Under the pieces are notes generated by a model. That model saw nothing but the letters and a program-made list of their open reading frames with translations, had not been told where the DNA came from and made no database searches. This document shows positions 41,212 to 49,644 of a DNA stretch of 63,236 nt, in pieces. The stretch spans positions 1 through 63,236 of the forward strand of contig CAZBRM010000001.1 of the NCBI GenBank assembly GCA_964494655.1, given 5' to 3'. The DNA is from JAHJQT01 sp964494655. GTDB lineage: Bacteria; Patescibacteriota; Minisyncoccia; Portnoybacterales; UBA2143. Numbering within the stretch: position 1 is the first letter of the stretch; each line of letters starts with the position of its first letter. A program made the position numbers and the translations under genes.

Positions 41212-42525
41212 ATGAGTAAATCATTAAAAATTATTAATTATTTAGCAATAATTTTTGTATTGTTTTTTTTAATTTGTCCATTAGTTTTATTTGCATCTGA
41301 TACTGAAGAAATGAAGCGTGATCTAGAAAATCAGATAAGGCAAAAACAAGAACAAATAAATGAGCATCAAGAGAAGATCCAGGAAACTCAAGGTAAAGCA
41401 AAGACGCTTAATAATGAAATAAGTATTCTTGAAGGACAAATTAATAAAATTCGTTTAGAAATAAGTCAGGTAGATTTAACAATTCAAAAAAGTACTTTAA
41501 ATATTCAAGAAATAGATGAACAGATTAGCATTTTAGAACAAAGCGTAGATGAAAAAAAAGAACTTTTAGCAGAATATATTAGAACATTTGCGCGTTATGA
41601 TCAAGAAACGCTTTTAGAAGTTATTTTAAAAAATGAAAAATTCTCTGATTTTTTTGATGAAATTAAAGCTTTGGAAACTATTCAGGAAAAAATACAAAGT
41701 ATTTTAGGAGCAATAGGGCAGTTAAAAGAGAATTTAGTAGAAGATAAGGGAAAGATAGAAGCTGAACGTGAAGAGCAAAATATGTTGAAATCGCTTCAAA
41801 TGGTTCAAAAGCGTTCTGTTGAGGGCAAGCAAAATCAAAAAGAAAATCTTTTAAGCACAACAAAAGGAGAAGAGCGTCTTTATCAGCAGATGATTCAGGG
41901 AGCTGAAAAAGATATTGCTTATATAAAAGAACAGCTTTCTTTGCTCGAGAGGTATAATATAACGATAAACGAAGCAGTCCAGTATGCTGTTTTTGCTTCT
42001 TCTAAAACTGGTATTAGACCAGCTTTTCTTTTAGGTGTTTTGGAAGCAGAGTCGCGTTTAGGTCTTAATGTTGGAACAGGCAATTGGAAAGAGGATATGT
42101 ATCAGTGTTATCGCAAGCTTGGTTATATTACGCGCGCTGAAAAAGAAAAAAAGGCATTTTTACAAATTTGCGAAAGTTTGGGCATTAATCCTGATACTCA
42201 GCCGGTTTCAGCAGAACCGTGGTATGGCTGTGGAGGCGCTATGGGAGTAGGTCAATTTATGCCAACGACATGGCTTGCTTATGTAGATCAGGTTGTTAGT
42301 TTAACAGGAAATAATCCGCCAAATCCATGGAATCATAAAGACGCTTTTATGGCATCTGCAATTAAATTATCCCAAGGAGGAGCAGATCAAAGAACTGAAC
42401 TAGGAGAAAGAACAGCTTATGCAAAATACTTAGGAGGCAGTTATTACAAGAACTGGATGTATAATAAAGTGACTGATTACGTTATTAATTTAGCTAATAA
42501 TTTTCAAAAGCAATATTTTGATTAA
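41212..42525 (+). CDS. Secreted coiled-coil lytic transglycosylase
   Basis: 437 residues from ATG 41212; the longer frame upstream only reads through rplY. A signal peptide (IINYLAIIFVLFFLICPLVLFAS) is followed by a coiled coil from about 30 to 270, like EnvC/PcsB-type wall hydrolase regulators. A C-terminal transglycosylase domain follows: LLGVLEAESRLGLNVGTGNW contains the putative catalytic Glu, and GAMGVGQFMPTTWLAY and NPWNHKDAFMASAIKL are family signatures. It probably cleaves peptidoglycan outside the membrane during growth or division. A noncoding, structured region follows. Confidence 0.9.
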   Translation: MSKSLKIINYLAIIFVLFFLICPLVLFASDTEEMKRDLENQIRQKQEQINEHQEKIQETQGKAKTLNNEISILEGQINKIRLEISQVDLTIQKSTLNIQEIDEQISILEQSVDEKKELLAEYIRTFARYDQETLLEVILKNEKFSDFFDEIKALETIQEKIQSILGAIGQLKENLVEDKGKIEAEREEQNMLKSLQMVQKRSVEGKQNQKENLLSTTKGEERLYQQMIQGAEKDIAYIKEQLSLLERYNITINEAVQYAVFASSKTGIRPAFLLGVLEAESRLGLNVGTGNWKEDMYQCYRKLGYITRAEKEKKAFLQICESLGINPDTQPVSAEPWYGCGGAMGVGQFMPTTWLAYVDQVVSLTGNNPPNPWNHKDAFMASAIKLSQGGADQRTELGERTAYAKYLGGSYYKNWMYNKVTDYVINLANNFQKQYFD

Positions 42526-42571
42526 GAATTAAATTGATTAGTGCCTTTTAAGAAATTTGACTAGGCTATGT

Positions 42572-42592
42572 CTGTTCATCTTTCTAAGGCAT
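42572..42592 (+). repeat. Copy of dispersed repeat A (short block)
   Basis: CTGTTCATCTTTCTAAGGCAT differs by one base from 63-83 and from the complement of 54404-54424. It lies just before the promoter of the structured RNA. Confidence 0.7.
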
Positions 42593-42608
42593 GTTTTTTT
42601 TAAAATCA

Positions 42609-42637
42609 TTGACAAATTTATTTCTATATGCTATGCT
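42609..42637 (+). promoter_or_regulatory. Promoter of the structured RNA
   Basis: TTGACA (42609-42614), 17-nt spacer, TATGCT (42632-42637). Predicted start near 42644, just before the closing stem of the RNA. Confidence 0.75.
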
Positions 42638-42643
42638 TATAGC

Positions 42644-43036
42644 AAGATGGTGAATTGGATTAGGTCTTTAAATCATCGACGGATATATACCTCGCATACG
42701 TGCTCGGAATATTCGGCACGATAGCGTGGTTATCCTGGAAGGATTGGCCGTCTCTGGCGAGGAAATCTCTCCTGATGAAATTCTCAGCCATAGCTTATAG
42801 CTTTTGCACGTTAATGTGTATAATAAAGCGCTCCGGCCCTCCTGTAAATTGCGTCGAAAAAAAAGAAAAGGCCTCCAATTCACTATCCTTTTCTTTTATT
42901 AGTAAATAGTAGTGTGAGAATCCCGACCTTTTAGGATTCCATAATCCCTCCTTAATGGAATGGGCTTTATGCCCAGAGGATTCTCACTCTACTGTCTACT
43001 ATTACAAAAGCCCCCTTGGGGGGCTTTTGTAATTTA
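42644..43036 (+). ncRNA. Structured noncoding RNA of unassigned family (about 390 nt)
   Basis: A GC-rich island in AT-rich DNA with a consensus promoter, no credible gene and a strong terminator. Domain 1 is closed by GTGAATTGG (42650-42658) with CCAATTCAC (42875-42883), extended by AGGTC/GGCCT. Inside are CGACG/CGTCG (42677-42681 with 42852-42856), a CGTGC...GCACG hairpin (42699-42720) and TGGCGAG...CTCaGCCA (42755-42790). Domain 2 is closed by AATAGTAG/CTACTATT and GTGAGAATCC/GGATTCTCAC (42914-42923 with 42978-42987) and holds ATTCCAT/ATGGAAT and GGGC-tttat-GCCC. It lacks tmRNA, RNase P and SRP hallmarks. It could be a divergent housekeeping RNA or a new one. Confidence 0.75.
43004..43036 (+). 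terminator. Terminator of the structured RNA
   Basis: ACAAAAGCCCCC-tt-GGGGGGCTTTTGT followed by AATTT; a near-perfect 12-bp stem. In the reverse direction it could also stop the convergent gene. Confidence 0.85.
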
Positions 43037-43066
43037 ACAAAGAACTATATTATTTATCTATTATTT

Positions 43067-43714
43067 TTACCAAGCAACTAAAGCGCTATATTTTTCAAGA
43101 TTTTTTAATTGTTCTGGGGTTAATTCTATAGATGCGTCAATTGCCTGTTTAATTAAATCTTCAGAAAAACTTATTTCTTCTCCAACTTCTAGCGGTCTTG
43201 AACCAATATTATCTTTTAGATAATCTTCAATATATATTTTATGTTCATTAGTTAATTCTCGAGGATTGTCCTGAAGATAATTTTTTAATACGCGGCGTGA
43301 CAAATGCGTTACACCGTCTCCTTTTATCGCTGTTTCAACGATAATTCCGTTTTCTTTTTTGGTTTCTGGAACAATTTCTTCGTCATCTGTTTTTATTTCT
43401 TCTTGAGCAATAATTCCATCTTGTTCAGTCATATTTCCTTGTATATTTGCCGTATTTTCTTCCAACAAAGAAGTTACTTCATCTCCTTTTTGGTTAGCGT
43501 ATAAATAAATACCTCCAGCTAAAATCAATAAAGCAATAATAGGTAATATCACAGAACTTCCATATTTACTAATCCAGTTTTTAGATTTATTGTTTTCTTT
43601 CATTCCGAATTGTGGACCGCTGGTGAGAAAGGAAGATTCGTTTGTTTTTATGCCTGGATTTTCCAGGCTTTGTTTTAAAAGATCTGATTTGACTGTCTTG
43701 TCTTGATTTTCCAT
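43067..43714 (-). CDS. Single-pass membrane protein with C-terminal extracytoplasmic domain
   Basis: 215 residues. A disordered N-terminus is followed by one helix (SSVILPIIALLILAGGIYLYA, about 53-73), an acidic linker and a folded C-terminal domain from about 125. That domain reads AIKGDGVTHLSRRVLKNYLQDNPRELTNEHKIYIEDYLKD...LEVGEEISFSEDLIKQAI, which has the feel of a LysM-like or similar wall-binding module, though I cannot confirm it. It may work with the lytic transglycosylase or the wall. It lies 61 nt downstream of rnj on the same strand. Confidence 0.65.
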   Translation of the reverse strand: MENQDKTVKSDLLKQSLENPGIKTNESSFLTSGPQFGMKENNKSKNWISKYGSSVILPIIALLILAGGIYLYANQKGDEVTSLLEENTANIQGNMTEQDGIIAQEEIKTDDEEIVPETKKENGIIVETAIKGDGVTHLSRRVLKNYLQDNPRELTNEHKIYIEDYLKDNIGSRPLEVGEEISFSEDLIKQAIDASIELTPEQLKNLEKYSALVAW

Positions 43715-43775
43715 TATTATGTTTTTACAGGATCTTTTTAATTTATTATTCGACCTTTGCCTCCGTTCCTTAATC

Positions 43776-45479
43776 CTATACTTTAATTATTACTGACAAA
43801 ACCATTGGTCGTCTTTGCGTTTTATTATATAGGAACTGTCCGATTTTGTCACGTATATTATCTTTTACGTACTTCCAATTTGTTGTCTGGCCTGGCGATG
43901 ATTTTTTTTCAACTATTTCTTTTACTTTTCTGCGCGTTTGGTTAAGTAATTCTTTTGATTCTCTTAAATAAACGAATCCGCGCGAGATAATATCTGATTC
44001 TCCGCGCACTTTTCCTGTCCTGCTGTCAACGGAAATAATAATAATAAACATTCCATCTTTAGCCAATTCTTGTCTGTCGCGTAGAACTATTTGTCCAACA
44101 TCTCCAACCCCAAGCCCATCAACCATAACATAGTTTGACGGTACTTGTTCTTTGCTTAATTTGATTGATTTTTCGTTTAATAATACAACACTTCCATTAC
44201 TTGCTACTATAATATTTTTTGGGGGGATACCTACGCTTTCAGCAATTTCTCCGTGCAATTTTAACATATAATAGTTGCCGTGTATAGGAAAGAAAAATTT
44301 TGGCTTAATTAAGTTGATCATCATTTTAAGATCTTCTATTTGAGCGTGTCCTCCAGCATGAATATCCATCATCTGATAATGATAAACACGAGCGCCTTGT
44401 TTCCAAAGAATATCTTTTAGGGCCTGGACTGACCTTTCATTACCCGGAACAGATGAAGAGGAAAAAATAACGGCGTCACCATTCTGTGTTCTAATATAGC
44501 GATGTTCTTGATTGACAATACGCATTAAAACGGCATTACTTTCTCCTTGGCTTCCAGTGCATAAAATAACTACTTTATCATCAGGGTAGTCTTTAATAGC
44601 ACTTATTTTATTAAGCGTGCCAGGATTAGCCTTGATATATTTTAACTTTTTGGCTAATTCAACATTGCTTTTCATGCTATAACCATCAACTAATACCTTA
44701 CGGTCATATTTTTCAGCTAAATTGATTACTTCCTGAATTCGGCTGATTAAAGATGCAAAAGTAGCGACAATAATTCTTCCTTTTGCTTCTCTGAAAATTA
44801 TTTCCAGATTATCCTGAATGTCTTTTTCAGAGATAGAATGACCTGGTTTTTCAGCGCCAGTGCTGTCTGACATTAAAACTAAAACGCCTTTGTTCGCTAC
44901 TTCTGTAATTCTGGAAATATCAGCTGGTTCATCTCCAATAGGACTGTGGTCAAATTTAAAATCTCCTGTATGAACAATTCTGCCTACAGGCGTGTCAATA
45001 ACCAGTCCTAATCCATCAGGAATATTATGGTTAACATGAAAAAATTCAATATTAAAACATCCTAATTTAATCTTATCTGTTTTTTTGATTTGATGAATAT
45101 TCAATTTAGGCGCTCCAGGAAAATCAATCTGCCTTTTCATAATAATTCCTGCAGTTAATGGAGCTGTATAAATAGGCGGATTACCTAATCGTCTCATAGA
45201 ATGCGGGATAGCGCCTATGTGATCCATATGGCCGTGAGTAATTATTACACCTTTAATCATATCTATCTTATCTTTGAGATAGGCAGTGTTAGGGATAATA
45301 TAATCAATGCCTGGCATATCCTCTTCAGGAAATTGCAGACCGAGATCGATAATGATTGAATCATTGCCATATTCAAGAACCATCATATTACGGCCGATTC
45401 CTTCTAATCCGCCTAATGGAATGATTCTTAAGTTTTGTGTTGTTCTGCTAGAAGCAGGTTTTTGTGTTTTTGTTATCAT
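43776..45479 (-). CDS. rnj: Ribonuclease J
   Basis: 567 residues, complete. The metallo-beta-lactamase motif H82-G-H-M-D-H-I-G-A binds the catalytic zinc ions; further motifs are FFHVNHNIPDGLGLVIDTPVGRIVHTGDFKFD, LMSDSTGAEKPGHS, the beta-CASP stretch VATFASLISRIQEVINLAEKYDRKVLVDGYSM, and FPIHGNYYMLKLHGEIA. It performs 5'-3' exo- and endonucleolytic mRNA decay and rRNA processing in bacteria without RNase E dominance. The leader is AT-rich, with no Shine-Dalgarno sequence. Confidence 0.96.
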   Translation of the reverse strand: MITKTQKPASSRTTQNLRIIPLGGLEGIGRNMMVLEYGNDSIIIDLGLQFPEEDMPGIDYIIPNTAYLKDKIDMIKGVIITHGHMDHIGAIPHSMRRLGNPPIYTAPLTAGIIMKRQIDFPGAPKLNIHQIKKTDKIKLGCFNIEFFHVNHNIPDGLGLVIDTPVGRIVHTGDFKFDHSPIGDEPADISRITEVANKGVLVLMSDSTGAEKPGHSISEKDIQDNLEIIFREAKGRIIVATFASLISRIQEVINLAEKYDRKVLVDGYSMKSNVELAKKLKYIKANPGTLNKISAIKDYPDDKVVILCTGSQGESNAVLMRIVNQEHRYIRTQNGDAVIFSSSSVPGNERSVQALKDILWKQGARVYHYQMMDIHAGGHAQIEDLKMMINLIKPKFFFPIHGNYYMLKLHGEIAESVGIPPKNIIVASNGSVVLLNEKSIKLSKEQVPSNYVMVDGLGVGDVGQIVLRDRQELAKDGMFIIIISVDSRTGKVRGESDIISRGFVYLRESKELLNQTRRKVKEIVEKKSSPGQTTNWKYVKDNIRDKIGQFLYNKTQRRPMVLSVIIKV

Positions 45480-45635
45480 ATTTATTTTATTATTCTCTTT
45501 ATTATTTTTAATAAATTTAAAATTTCATTAATAAATTAATAATTTTATAATAGAGAACAGAATTTATTTTTTTAAAAATTAAATCATTAAAAATTGATTT
45601 AAAATTTAAAATTTAAAATTAAAAATTGTTTTCTG

Positions 45636-45719
45636 TGGGCGAGGCGGGAGTTGAACCCGCAAGGAGTTGCCTCCACTAGCTCCTGAAGCTAGCGTGTCTG
45701 CCAGTTCCACCACTCGCCC
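45636..45719 (-). tRNA. tRNA-Leu (anticodon CAG)
   Basis: 84 nt on the minus strand. The acceptor stem GGGCGAG/CTCGCCC pairs perfectly with discriminator A; the D arm contains GGAACTGGCAGAC; the anticodon stem CTAGC/GCTAG encloses TTCAGGA with anticodon CAG; a long class II variable arm (TGGAGGCAACTCC) is present; and the T arm GCGGGTTCAACTCCCGC is intact. CCA is not encoded. Confidence 0.95.
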
Positions 45720-45743
45720 TTGACTATTTCTAAGTCGCGCTTT

Positions 45744-46460
45744 TTATTTTTCCCATTCGTAATCTTGGGGATTTTTAAGAAAATCCAATTTATTAAGATC
45801 TTCAATTAAGTCATACATTTCTTTATTCTTATCAATGCCGAACTTTTCAAGCCATAAATTTGGCTCCAAAAATTTCAACTCAGGAATATAGTCATAATTT
45901 TCATTTTTGACCCATTCAATTCCTCCCAAATTATTATCAATCGCATAATAGCTAAATCCCTGCTTATCTTGAAATGACTTGTAAATATTGGAAGAAAAAT
46001 CATTGCAAATCCAATTAGCTGTTTTAAGCTTTTTGTTAGATGCGTTTATTATAATATGCTCATAATTTGGAGGAACAATTATTTTGTCGTTTTTATTCGC
46101 TTTAACAGCATAAACGTCTTTAATACTGTTTTCTTTTGAATCTTGCATAAAAAAGATTGCTTTTCCTTCTAAGACCTCATAAATTTCTGGATAAGTTATA
46201 TTAGTATCTGGAACTATTGGATGATCATGCCCAGCCGTCTTATTATATTCTTTACCCAGCATAACAGGGTTTATGACTGTAATATCATATCTTAATTTAT
46301 ATTTTTTTATTTTCTCTTTATCTTGTTCATTCTCAGCCAAATCGCGATACATATAATAAAGCTCTGAATCGGGAGCTGTTTTAGCAAATTTTTTGTCAAA
46401 AAGAACTTCTTTTATTTCACTTAAATGCCTAATTTTTGGCTGAATATTATTTATTTCCAT
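45744..46460 (-). CDS. Cupin-type (archaeal-type) glucose-6-phosphate isomerase
   Basis: 238 residues. YNKTAGHDHP...ITYPEIYEVLEGKAIFFMQD is the GPI-cupin core with metal-binding His residues and Glu; IVPPNYEHIIINAS supplies the second cupin motif. This non-homologous replacement of the usual sugar isomerase interconverts glucose 6-phosphate and fructose 6-phosphate and is best known from Euryarchaeota. It overlaps the upstream binding-protein gene by 10 nt, which may couple sugar metabolism to uptake. Confidence 0.88.
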   Translation of the reverse strand: MEINNIQPKIRHLSEIKEVLFDKKFAKTAPDSELYYMYRDLAENEQDKEKIKKYKLRYDITVINPVMLGKEYNKTAGHDHPIVPDTNITYPEIYEVLEGKAIFFMQDSKENSIKDVYAVKANKNDKIIVPPNYEHIIINASNKKLKTANWICNDFSSNIYKSFQDKQGFSYYAIDNNLGGIEWVKNENYDYIPELKFLEPNLWLEKFGIDKNKEMYDLIEDLNKLDFLKNPQDYEWEK

Positions 46461-48199
46461 ATTCTATTTGTTTTAATAAACCAGTTTTCTATCTGCGAGA
46501 ATCTATATGATGGCTGAGAAAATTTTTCTATAAAAATTCCTTTTACTTTTTTATTAACAGGATAAATATATGTTGGACTATAAAGAAATACTGCTGGCGC
46601 GTCTTCAATTAATAATTTTTGGAATTCTGTGTATTTTTCCTTTCTGCTTTCATAGTCAACTGACTGTCTTGCTTCTTCTAATAGTTTATCTATTTTGTCA
46701 TTTGTATATACAGATAAGTTCAAACCAGGGTCTTTTCTCTGTGATGAATGCCAAAAAGCGAAAGGATCTGGATCAGCATTAAGAACTTCTCCAAAAAGCA
46801 AGGCTTCATATTCGCGGGTTTTAATATAATCTTGCTGGACAGTTCCTGCATCAAGTATTTCTAGATTTATTTTAACTCCGGCTTTTGCCCATTGTTCTTT
46901 TAATAATTCAGCTGTTTGTTTTAATTCGGGCCAGTCAGTTGTAATTAAACTGATTTCAAGCTTTACTTCTTGATCATCAATGGTTTTTTCTCTGATGCCG
47001 TCATTATCTGAGTCTTTCCATTCATTTTCTTCAAGTATGTTTTGCGCGTGTTCAAGCGCGAATTCATAAATATTTGTTTCAGAAGTATATCCAAACCATC
47101 CTGGCATCATAGGTGAATCAACTCGAATTCCTTTATCAGATAGGATTTTACTGATTATTTCTTTTTTGTCAGTTGCATAAGAAAGGGCTAGTCGTACTGT
47201 CTTATCTGCTAATGATTTGCTTTTTGTTTGATTAAAAAAAACAGCGTAATAAGCAGGTAGATTGATTTCGTAAATATTAAGATTATTAACAATATTTAAT
47301 TGATTAATTCCAGAAACGAAACTTAATCCATCTATCTGTCTTCTTTTGTATGCGTCAATTAATTCTGTTTGGCTATTAAAAAATTTTAAAATAACGTTTT
47401 CAATAAAAGGACCCTTAGGGCTTCCTTCAAATTGTAAATAAAAATTTTCGTTGCGAATTAATTCTATTGATTCAATTTCTCCATCATCATTTTTATTTAT
47501 TTTCTCAAATCTATATGGACCTGATCCGACTGGCTGGATATTATATTGAGCTAAGGCAAAATTTTGAGCTGAAATTCCTGCCCAGAGATGCTTAGGCATA
47601 ATTCCAACTGTTAAATTATGCAGAAAAGGAGAATAGATATTATTTAATTTAAAATTCATTGCAAAATCATTGATTTTTTCCATTTCAACGCCTTGCCAAT
47701 TGTTTTTTAGCGGACTTTTGTATTCCGGATCCTGTATTGTCTTGATAGTATATATAATATCATCAACTGTTAATTGCTCATTATTATGCCATTTAACATT
47801 TTCTTTTATTTTTATTTCATAAGATAATCCATCTTCGCTGATATTGTATGATTCAACTAAATCAGGAATAAGATTCCCTTGTCCGTCATATTTAAACAAG
47901 CTTGAATAAATAATTTGCGTTAAATCTCTGTCAGCGTCGTTTGTCTGAGCGAGAATAGGGTTGATAAAACGTGGCTGGCCAAGAATGCCTTCTGTATAGC
48001 TTCCTCCTATTTTTGGCTCAATGTATGTTTTATTTAAATAAAAATTAAAAAGTAGAATTATAACGGAAGCGAGTATTAGAAAAATAAGGCCGCGGGTTAT
48101 CCAGCGCTCTTTTGAAGGTAAAATTTTGGGCAGACGAGCCCATTGTTTCAATGAAATTTTTTTAATTTGTTTAAAATGCGATTTGTCTGAGATTTTCAT
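46451..48199 (-). CDS. Extracellular solute-binding protein, family 5 (oligopeptide type)
   Basis: 582 residues. One N-terminal helix (GLIFLILASVIILLFNFYL, about 33-51) anchors it, without a lipobox Cys. GGSYTEGILGQPRFINPILAQTNDADRDLTQIIYSSLFKYD and LSYEIKIKENVKWHNNEQLTVDDIIYTIKTIQDP are the classic SBP_bac_5 segments. It would capture peptides or similar solutes for an ABC transporter, whose permease and ATPase genes are not in the window. For an organism probably auxotrophic for amino acids this is a likely nutrient receptor. Confidence 0.9.
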   Translation of the reverse strand: MKISDKSHFKQIKKISLKQWARLPKILPSKERWITRGLIFLILASVIILLFNFYLNKTYIEPKIGGSYTEGILGQPRFINPILAQTNDADRDLTQIIYSSLFKYDGQGNLIPDLVESYNISEDGLSYEIKIKENVKWHNNEQLTVDDIIYTIKTIQDPEYKSPLKNNWQGVEMEKINDFAMNFKLNNIYSPFLHNLTVGIMPKHLWAGISAQNFALAQYNIQPVGSGPYRFEKINKNDDGEIESIELIRNENFYLQFEGSPKGPFIENVILKFFNSQTELIDAYKRRQIDGLSFVSGINQLNIVNNLNIYEINLPAYYAVFFNQTKSKSLADKTVRLALSYATDKKEIISKILSDKGIRVDSPMMPGWFGYTSETNIYEFALEHAQNILEENEWKDSDNDGIREKTIDDQEVKLEISLITTDWPELKQTAELLKEQWAKAGVKINLEILDAGTVQQDYIKTREYEALLFGEVLNADPDPFAFWHSSQRKDPGLNLSVYTNDKIDKLLEEARQSVDYESRKEKYTEFQKLLIEDAPAVFLYSPTYIYPVNKKVKGIFIEKFSQPSYRFSQIENWFIKTNRIWK

Positions 48200-48295
48200 A
48201 AATAAAATTGTACTGGGAATAAATCAACAACTCCGCATGAAGATGCGAAACTTTTATATTAATTTATTCCGCCCGGCGGGATTTATTTAAAATAA

Positions 48296-48511
48296 TTAGA
48301 TCAAAAGATTTAAAAATGAAGATATTAAAAACAAACTGGCTAAAATAATACTAGAAGCAAAGAGAATTTTTTCAAACCCTCTTTTTTTATAATAACTAGA
48401 TCCTCCGCCTCCCAAAATACCCATGCCGCCAGATCCTCTCTGTTGGAGAAGGATAGTTATAATTAATCCTATAGAAATAATAATTTGAGAAGTAGTTAAA
48501 ATAGTCTGCAT
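48296..48511 (-). CDS. secG: Preprotein translocase subunit SecG
   Basis: 71 residues with two transmembrane helices and the family loop LLQQRGSGGMGILGGGGSSYYKKRGFEKIL between them. It helps SecYEG-mediated export. It starts 2 nt after the preceding holin-like gene. The 96-nt gap after it contains a CGCAT-gaag-ATGCG hairpin and a CCGCC/GGCGG palindrome that may end its transcript. Confidence 0.93.
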   Translation of the reverse strand: MQTILTTSQIIISIGLIITILLQQRGSGGMGILGGGGSSYYKKRGFEKILFASSIILASLFLISSFLNLLI

Positions 48512-48513
48512 AA

Positions 48514-48867
48514 TTAATTATTTATCTTTTTTCTTTTTCTAGTTCCAAAAACTATATTAACCATACTTATAATCAAAACTCCCCAGAAATAATTCCAGAA
48601 TCCTGTAATGGTTAAATCAGATATTAAATATTCTAAAATCCATAACAAAATTATATTGATTATAATAATAAACAATCCTAAGCTAAAAATAATTAGAGGC
48701 GCGGATATAAGACGTAAAATAGGTCTGATAAAAACATTAATTAAGCCTAACACTAAACCAGCTATAATTAATATTAAAAGATCGCCTTTAAAAATAAAGC
48801 CTGGCACTAAGTAATCAGCTAAAAAAATAGCCAGAGCATTAACTAGTATTTGAGCAATAAATCTCAT
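48514..48867 (-). CDS. Phage_holin_4_2/YvlD-like membrane protein
   Basis: 117 residues with four hydrophobic helices and the family pattern LVLGLINVFIRPILRLISAPLIIFSLGLFIIIINIILLWI. Despite the family name these are ordinary chromosomal membrane proteins of unknown function and are not evidence of a prophage. The basic tail RKRKKINN ends 2 nt before secG. Confidence 0.88.
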   Translation of the reverse strand: MRFIAQILVNALAIFLADYLVPGFIFKGDLLILIIAGLVLGLINVFIRPILRLISAPLIIFSLGLFIIIINIILLWILEYLISDLTITGFWNYFWGVLIISMVNIVFGTRKRKKINN

Positions 48868-48919
48868 GTATTTAACTTTTATAGTTTATCATAGTTGTAA
48901 TTTCAAGTCAAGAAAAAGC

Positions 48920-48949
48920 TTGACATCTTCACTATAATTATATTATAAT
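48920..48949 (+). promoter_or_regulatory. Consensus promoter
   Basis: TTGACA (48920-48925), 18-nt spacer, TATAAT (48944-48949), driving the gene at 48990. Confidence 0.75.
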
Positions 48950-48989
48950 TTATTTTTATTAGGGGATGATTTCAATCAAGGAGGAAAAT

Positions 48990-49211
48990 ATGCGGAAAAT
49001 TAATCCAGGCATGCAATTATGGTGGAATCAGAAATTTGCAGTTGTTGATTTTTTTAAGAAAAAATATGGAGAACCGGTGGAATGTCTAAAAATTGAAAAG
49101 AGTCCTAATTGGGGAAGTCTTTCTCCTAATCGACTTATTACAATATGCACTTCATCCGGTAAGATAAAAAAGAGATTTTCAGAAGCATATTTCAAAACAT
49201 CTCCTGATTAG
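48990..49211 (+). CDS. Small hypothetical protein (73 aa)
   Basis: 73 residues after CAAGGAGGAAAAT; this ribosome binding site selects ATG 48990 over the earlier start at 48966. The protein is basic and aromatic (MRKINPGMQLWWNQKFAVVDFFKKKYG), with two Cys and no membrane helix. It is a single-gene unit between a consensus promoter and a strong terminator. Family not recognised. Confidence 0.7.
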   Translation: MRKINPGMQLWWNQKFAVVDFFKKKYGEPVECLKIEKSPNWGSLSPNRLITICTSSGKIKKRFSEAYFKTSPD

Positions 49212-49232
49212 TTCTTTCGAGTCATGAATGAC

Positions 49233-49275
49233 AAGCCGTGCCAGATCAGATTTCTTTTCAAGGCACGGCTTTATT
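49233..49275. terminator. Strong terminator, usable from both sides
   Basis: AAGCCGTGCC and GGCACGGCTT form a perfect 10-bp stem, then TTATTTTTTC. The convergent small gene ends inside it. Confidence 0.85.
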
Positions 49276-49408
49276 TTTTCTTCTTAATAATCCCTTGCAA
49301 TCCAAAAACGCTTTTGCCGGAAACTTTCATTTTCGGCTTTTTCTTTTTCTCTCGTCGTTTTGCCTTCTTTTTTATTCTTTCCTCAATTTGTTCCAAATCA
49401 TTTTTCAT
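49271..49408 (-). CDS. Small basic protein (45 aa), too short for usual gene callers
   Basis: 45 codons on the minus strand: an acidic start (MKNDLEQIEERI), a Lys/Arg-rich middle (KKKAKRREKKKKPK) and the ending SGKSVFGLQGIIKKKK. TATAAT (49420-49415) lies 6 nt before the ATG, the same leaderless layout as several verified genes here, and the terminator at 49233-49275 is shared. The high charge suggests RNA or ribosome contact. The overlapping plus-strand frames are shadows. Confidence 0.6.
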   Translation of the reverse strand: MKNDLEQIEERIKKKAKRREKKKKPKMKVSGKSVFGLQGIIKKKK

Positions 49409-49438
49409 ATTTTAATTATAACATAAATTCATAAAAAT

Positions 49439-49461
49439 TCTAAGAAATCCAGACCATGCCT
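49439..49461 (+). repeat. Copy of dispersed repeat A (second block)
   Basis: The 23-nt block TCTAAGAAATCCAGACC(A)TGCCT occurs at 54425-54447 with G in place of A; it stands just before a promoter. Confidence 0.7.
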
Positions 49462-49471
49462 CGAAGAACTC

Positions 49472-49501
49472 TTGACAAACATTATTAACCTGTGCTATCT
49501 T
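49472..49501 (+). promoter_or_regulatory. Promoter of the gene at 49645
   Basis: TTGACA (49472-49477), 18-nt spacer, TATCTT (49496-49501), giving a long leader of about 135 nt. Confidence 0.6.
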
Positions 49502-49510
49502 AAAAATATT

Positions 49511-49600
49511 AAGCCCTTTCTCTATATCTTCATTTTTTCTTATTTTCTCCTCCTAAAAAAACAAAAAAAAGAAAAACAGAAAAAAGAAAGGGCTTTTTTC
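49511..49600 (+). promoter_or_regulatory. Leader hairpin with terminator form; possible attenuator
   Basis: AAGCCCTTTCT (49511-49521) pairs with AGAAAGGGCTT (49585-49595), followed by TTTTCTTT, inside the leader of the 49645 gene. The loop holds TTTTCTCCTCCT, complementary to the AGAGGAGG ribosome binding site at about 49631. A transcript could therefore terminate early or hide its ribosome binding site. It could also simply be the terminator of a short untranslated RNA. Confidence 0.5.
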
Positions 49601-49644
49601 TTTAATAAATAAATAAGAATCTTTAAATAGAGGAGGTCATAAAA

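Noticed and set aside
42668..42909. Two overlapping open frames on opposite strands of about 70 codons
   Set aside because: They lie inside the structured RNA, lack ribosome binding sites and have RNA-like base composition; treated as chance frames.
42644..43036. The structured RNA as tmRNA, RNase P RNA or SRP RNA
   Set aside because: No tRNA-like T arm or tag frame, no RNase P conserved core (only a vague GAGGAAA match) and no SRP GGAA-loop context. The true identity still needs a covariance search.
48514..48867. Holin-like gene as sign of a prophage
   Set aside because: The family is a common chromosomal membrane protein and no capsid, tail, integrase or lysis genes are present.
49224..49426. 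Two plus-strand frames of about 62 codons
   Set aside because: They are antisense to the 45-aa basic protein and run through its terminator; no translation signals.
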